The translations under genes and the position numbers were made by a program. 64,000 nucleotides of DNA from Amoebidium appalachense (taxonomy: Eukaryota > Ichthyosporea), in NCBI GenBank assembly GCA_963693365.1, contig CAVNZM010000013.1:3100001-3164000 (forward strand). The letters run 5' to 3'. Below are positions 62,341-64,000 of this stretch, piece by piece. The number at the start of each line of letters is the position of its first letter. Position 1 is the first letter of the stretch. The notes below the pieces were generated by a model, which saw only the letters and a list, made by a program, of their open reading frames with translations, searched no databases and was not told the DNA's origin.

Positions 62341-62943
62341 GTTTTGCGTAGCGTTTATTTGCTAGATGGTTGTTAACTTTGTGTGTGCGAAATGGGTGAG
62401 TGCGGGATGCTGGGATCTGTGGATAAGGCTATTCTGTGCGCGTTCTACTCTGCTACTGTGTGTGTGAATTCTGTGCCGTTAATGTTTTTCCCCCCAGACA
62501 CAGATCACTACCACTGAAAGAGGAAACGTTGGTTTTGTGTCAAGTGCAGAGATAAAGGGGGGGCTCCTTTCCGGCGCGTAACTCCCGTGCCCACCGGCCT
62601 ACGGGGATGGCTTTTAGTGTCCCCTGTAGCTGACGTGTACCTCTATCCGCTGGAGTTTTTCTGGGTCCGGCTGTTAGGCGTGCTAGGAGTTCTCCGTTGG
62701 ACTAGAGGAGCTAGAAAACACGTTTTCACGTGTTTCCGACCAGTTTTCGTGGCGACCTGTGCTAATTATTTAACCAGACAAAAATGCGCGGAATGTCCAC
62801 TCTGATTGGCCATCGCTATGGGTTCTGGTGCGGTCTATTGTGCCTATTGGTTGACTTAATGCGGAATTTGCAGAATCATGCAGCCTAATCACCGATTACA
62901 TGTGGTTTTGATGTGATCGGGAGCCGGACAAGGTGCGACTGTT
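62341..62943 (-). promoter_or_regulatory. LINE 5' UTR / internal promoter region
   Basis: About 600 nt between the target-site duplication and ORF1. On the minus strand it holds CCAAT at two sites (about 62806 and 62850). LINE promoters lie inside the element by necessity; no further motif is clear. Confidence 0.5.
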
Positions 62944-62957
62944 CACCAAGCTCTGCG
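62944..62957. repeat. Target-site duplication of the LINE (5' side)
   Basis: CACCAAGCTCTGCG, identical to 51330-51343. Confidence 0.92.
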
Positions 62958-63450
62958 TGTGGTAGTGGTTCTTGAGAAGGGCAGAAAAAGGGCTGCATAT
63001 TCCGGGGAAGAGGGGGGGGGGGGAGGAGGGGGAGTTTAAAGGTGGGTGTGTGTTGGTGGGGGGGTGGGTGGGTGGGTGGAGGTGGAGGGGGGCGGGGGGA
63101 GGGGGGGGGGGGAAGCTATTTGGTGAATGGCTAAATTATTTAGCAACTGCTAAGTCGTGACCTTTTGAATTCTAAGGTTGCATTGGCAAGCCTTGGCCAT
63201 TGAGTAATCGACTTAGAGGCTGTTCTGCAAACCGCCATAAGCATGGTGGCTTGCATTTATGTAGGCGGTTACCCGACTGACGGGAGTGAAATCAGCTGTT
63301 GGTAAATGCACAAAGTCGTGGCTGTGATTGTGGGAGAGGTTGTATAGATCAATGCAGCTCTTATTACTCACCTTCCAACGAATTATAAAACCCGAAATGT
63401 ATTCATACAGACAGTCTCCGAGCAACCCTTGTCCTATAGACCCATATCCC
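62958..63450 (+). repeat. Dispersed repeat family R, copy B, right part
   Basis: Continues the sequence broken at 51343. It aligns with copy A (49551-50070) over its length and ends in a C(n)A(n) junction at 63450-63491. No coding capacity is seen. Confidence 0.75.
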
Positions 63451-63481
<31 letters not shown>

Positions 63482-63512
63482 AAAAAAAAAAGAACTACAG
63501 ACGCACAGCCGG

Positions 63513-63556
63513 ATGTGACAGAGGCCAGAAGGGGTTATGAAGGTGTGGGCAAGTAT

Positions 63557-63587
<31 letters not shown>

Positions 63588-63780
63588 AGGGGGGTTTGCA
63601 TGTGCTTGGTGCACCGGATCGTGGCTGTGATTGTGGGATTGAATGGTACTCACAGCAGCCAATGTCAAAACCGAAAAGTATCCATACAGGCAGTTTTGAA
63701 CAAGACTTTTTTCTTTTGACTGGACTTATTCAACCGAGACTGCAAGCATGCACGTCATACTAAAGGGCAATAAAGGAGGG
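63513..63780 (+). repeat. Dispersed repeat family R, copy C, with an A tail
   Basis: Starts GATGTGACAGAGGCCAGAAG as in copy B, skips the middle of the family, and ends TTTTGACTGGACTTATTC.. CAATAAAGGAGGGG followed by about 34 A. The 3' segment matches the fragment at 11396-11475. The A tail hints at retroposition. Confidence 0.65.
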
Positions 63781-63781
63781 G

Positions 63782-63816
<35 letters not shown>

Positions 63817-63859
63817 CACCCGTAGGAGAGAGGCCCAAAACGCGACAAAAAAAACTTAC

Positions 63860-63988
63860 GTCTATCAACATGCTTTCGATTGAAATCTTCAGCACAAAAG
63901 TGGCACCAACGGCGATGAAAACAAGAATTACAACGCCACTGTACAACATCTCATGCAATATCATCATCAGAGCACCATACAGACATAT
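63860..63988 (-). CDS. Putative partial exon of a membrane protein at the window edge
   Basis: A 43-codon open stretch on the minus strand lies between a TAG acceptor at 63989 and a strong donor (GAC/GTAAGT) at 63859, with phase 0 at both ends. It reads through GVVILVFIAVGATFVL, a likely membrane helix, followed by KISIESMLID. No family is recognised; neighbouring exons would lie beyond the window or below 63780. Confidence 0.35.
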
Positions 63989-64000
63989 CTACCAGGCCGT

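Larger units (their letters stand above)
51344..62943 (-). mobile_element. 11.6-kb non-LTR retrotransposon (LINE) of the RNase H-bearing I-like group
   Basis: The element runs from about 62943 (5' end) to 51344 (A-rich 3' tail) on the minus strand and is bounded by a perfect 14-bp duplication. Order: 5' UTR of about 600 nt with two CCAAT boxes; ORF1; ORF2 with AP-type endonuclease, a Pro/Gln-rich minisatellite, reverse transcriptase, a long extra region, RNase H and a C-x2-C-x8-H-x4-C knuckle; 3' UTR with a hairpin; and an A/T-rich tail. The apparently full length and the intact duplication indicate a fairly recent insertion, though ORF2 has several frameshifts. The domain set is that of I-group LINEs (I, Ingi, Tad-like). 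The exact clade needs a tree. Confidence 0.93.

Overview
The window is nuclear DNA from a eukaryote. Protein genes are split by spliceosomal introns with clear GT..AG borders. Promoters carry TATA boxes, and one gene shows a good start context (aaacATGG). There are LINE and SINE retrotransposons and no bacterial-type operons. The standard code fits every gene rebuilt here. The most striking trait is an extreme load of simple sequence: poly(G)/poly(C) runs of 20-50 nt, long (GT)n/(CA)n, (GA)n/(CT)n and T(n)G(n) junctions, both between genes and inside introns. The gene set (DBH-like copper monooxygenase, Golgi GH47 mannosidase, F-box/LRR protein, ROMO1/Mgr2, bZIP) is broadly eukaryotic. I cannot name the species; a unicellular holozoan or a stramenopile would both fit.

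Layout. 1-2065: GA/G repeats, then a TATA promoter. 2066-4342 (+): DOMON/Cu2-monooxygenase in two exons. 4343-12520: mainly simple repeats. 12854-13903 (+): bZIP factor in two exons. 14605-15748 (+): possible tiny two-exon gene. 16337-24105 (-): eight-exon F-box/LRR protein whose exons join in phase to 463 aa. 24106-28997: repeats plus a thrice-repeated 28-bp quasi-palindrome. 28998-30872 (-): ROMO1/Mgr2-like mitochondrial protein in two short exons. 34117-37334 (+): GH47 alpha-mannosidase in three exons. 40818-42701 (-): an unrecognised protein with about eight membrane spans in two exons. 45102-45690: a tRNA-derived SINE. 46-48.5 kb: repeats with candidate exons. 48745-48966: a cluster of short palindromes. 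49.5-51.3 and 62.9-63.8 kb: copies of a dispersed repeat family. 51344-62943 (-): an 11.6-kb LINE with a 14-bp target-site duplication, inserted in one copy of that family.

The LINE and the SINE form the most interesting system. The LINE has an ORF1, then a degraded ORF2 with endonuclease, reverse transcriptase, RNase H and a C-terminal Cys/His knuckle. A 3.6-kb minisatellite of about sixteen 216-bp units, coding for a Pro/Gln-rich linker, lies between endonuclease and RT. The SINE ends in the same 3' hairpin and GATAAAAT tail as the LINE, with a compensatory base-pair change, which suggests that it is mobilised by this LINE family.

The cellular genes do not form an obvious pathway. The monooxygenase and the mannosidase both look like secretory-pathway enzymes; the others are independent.
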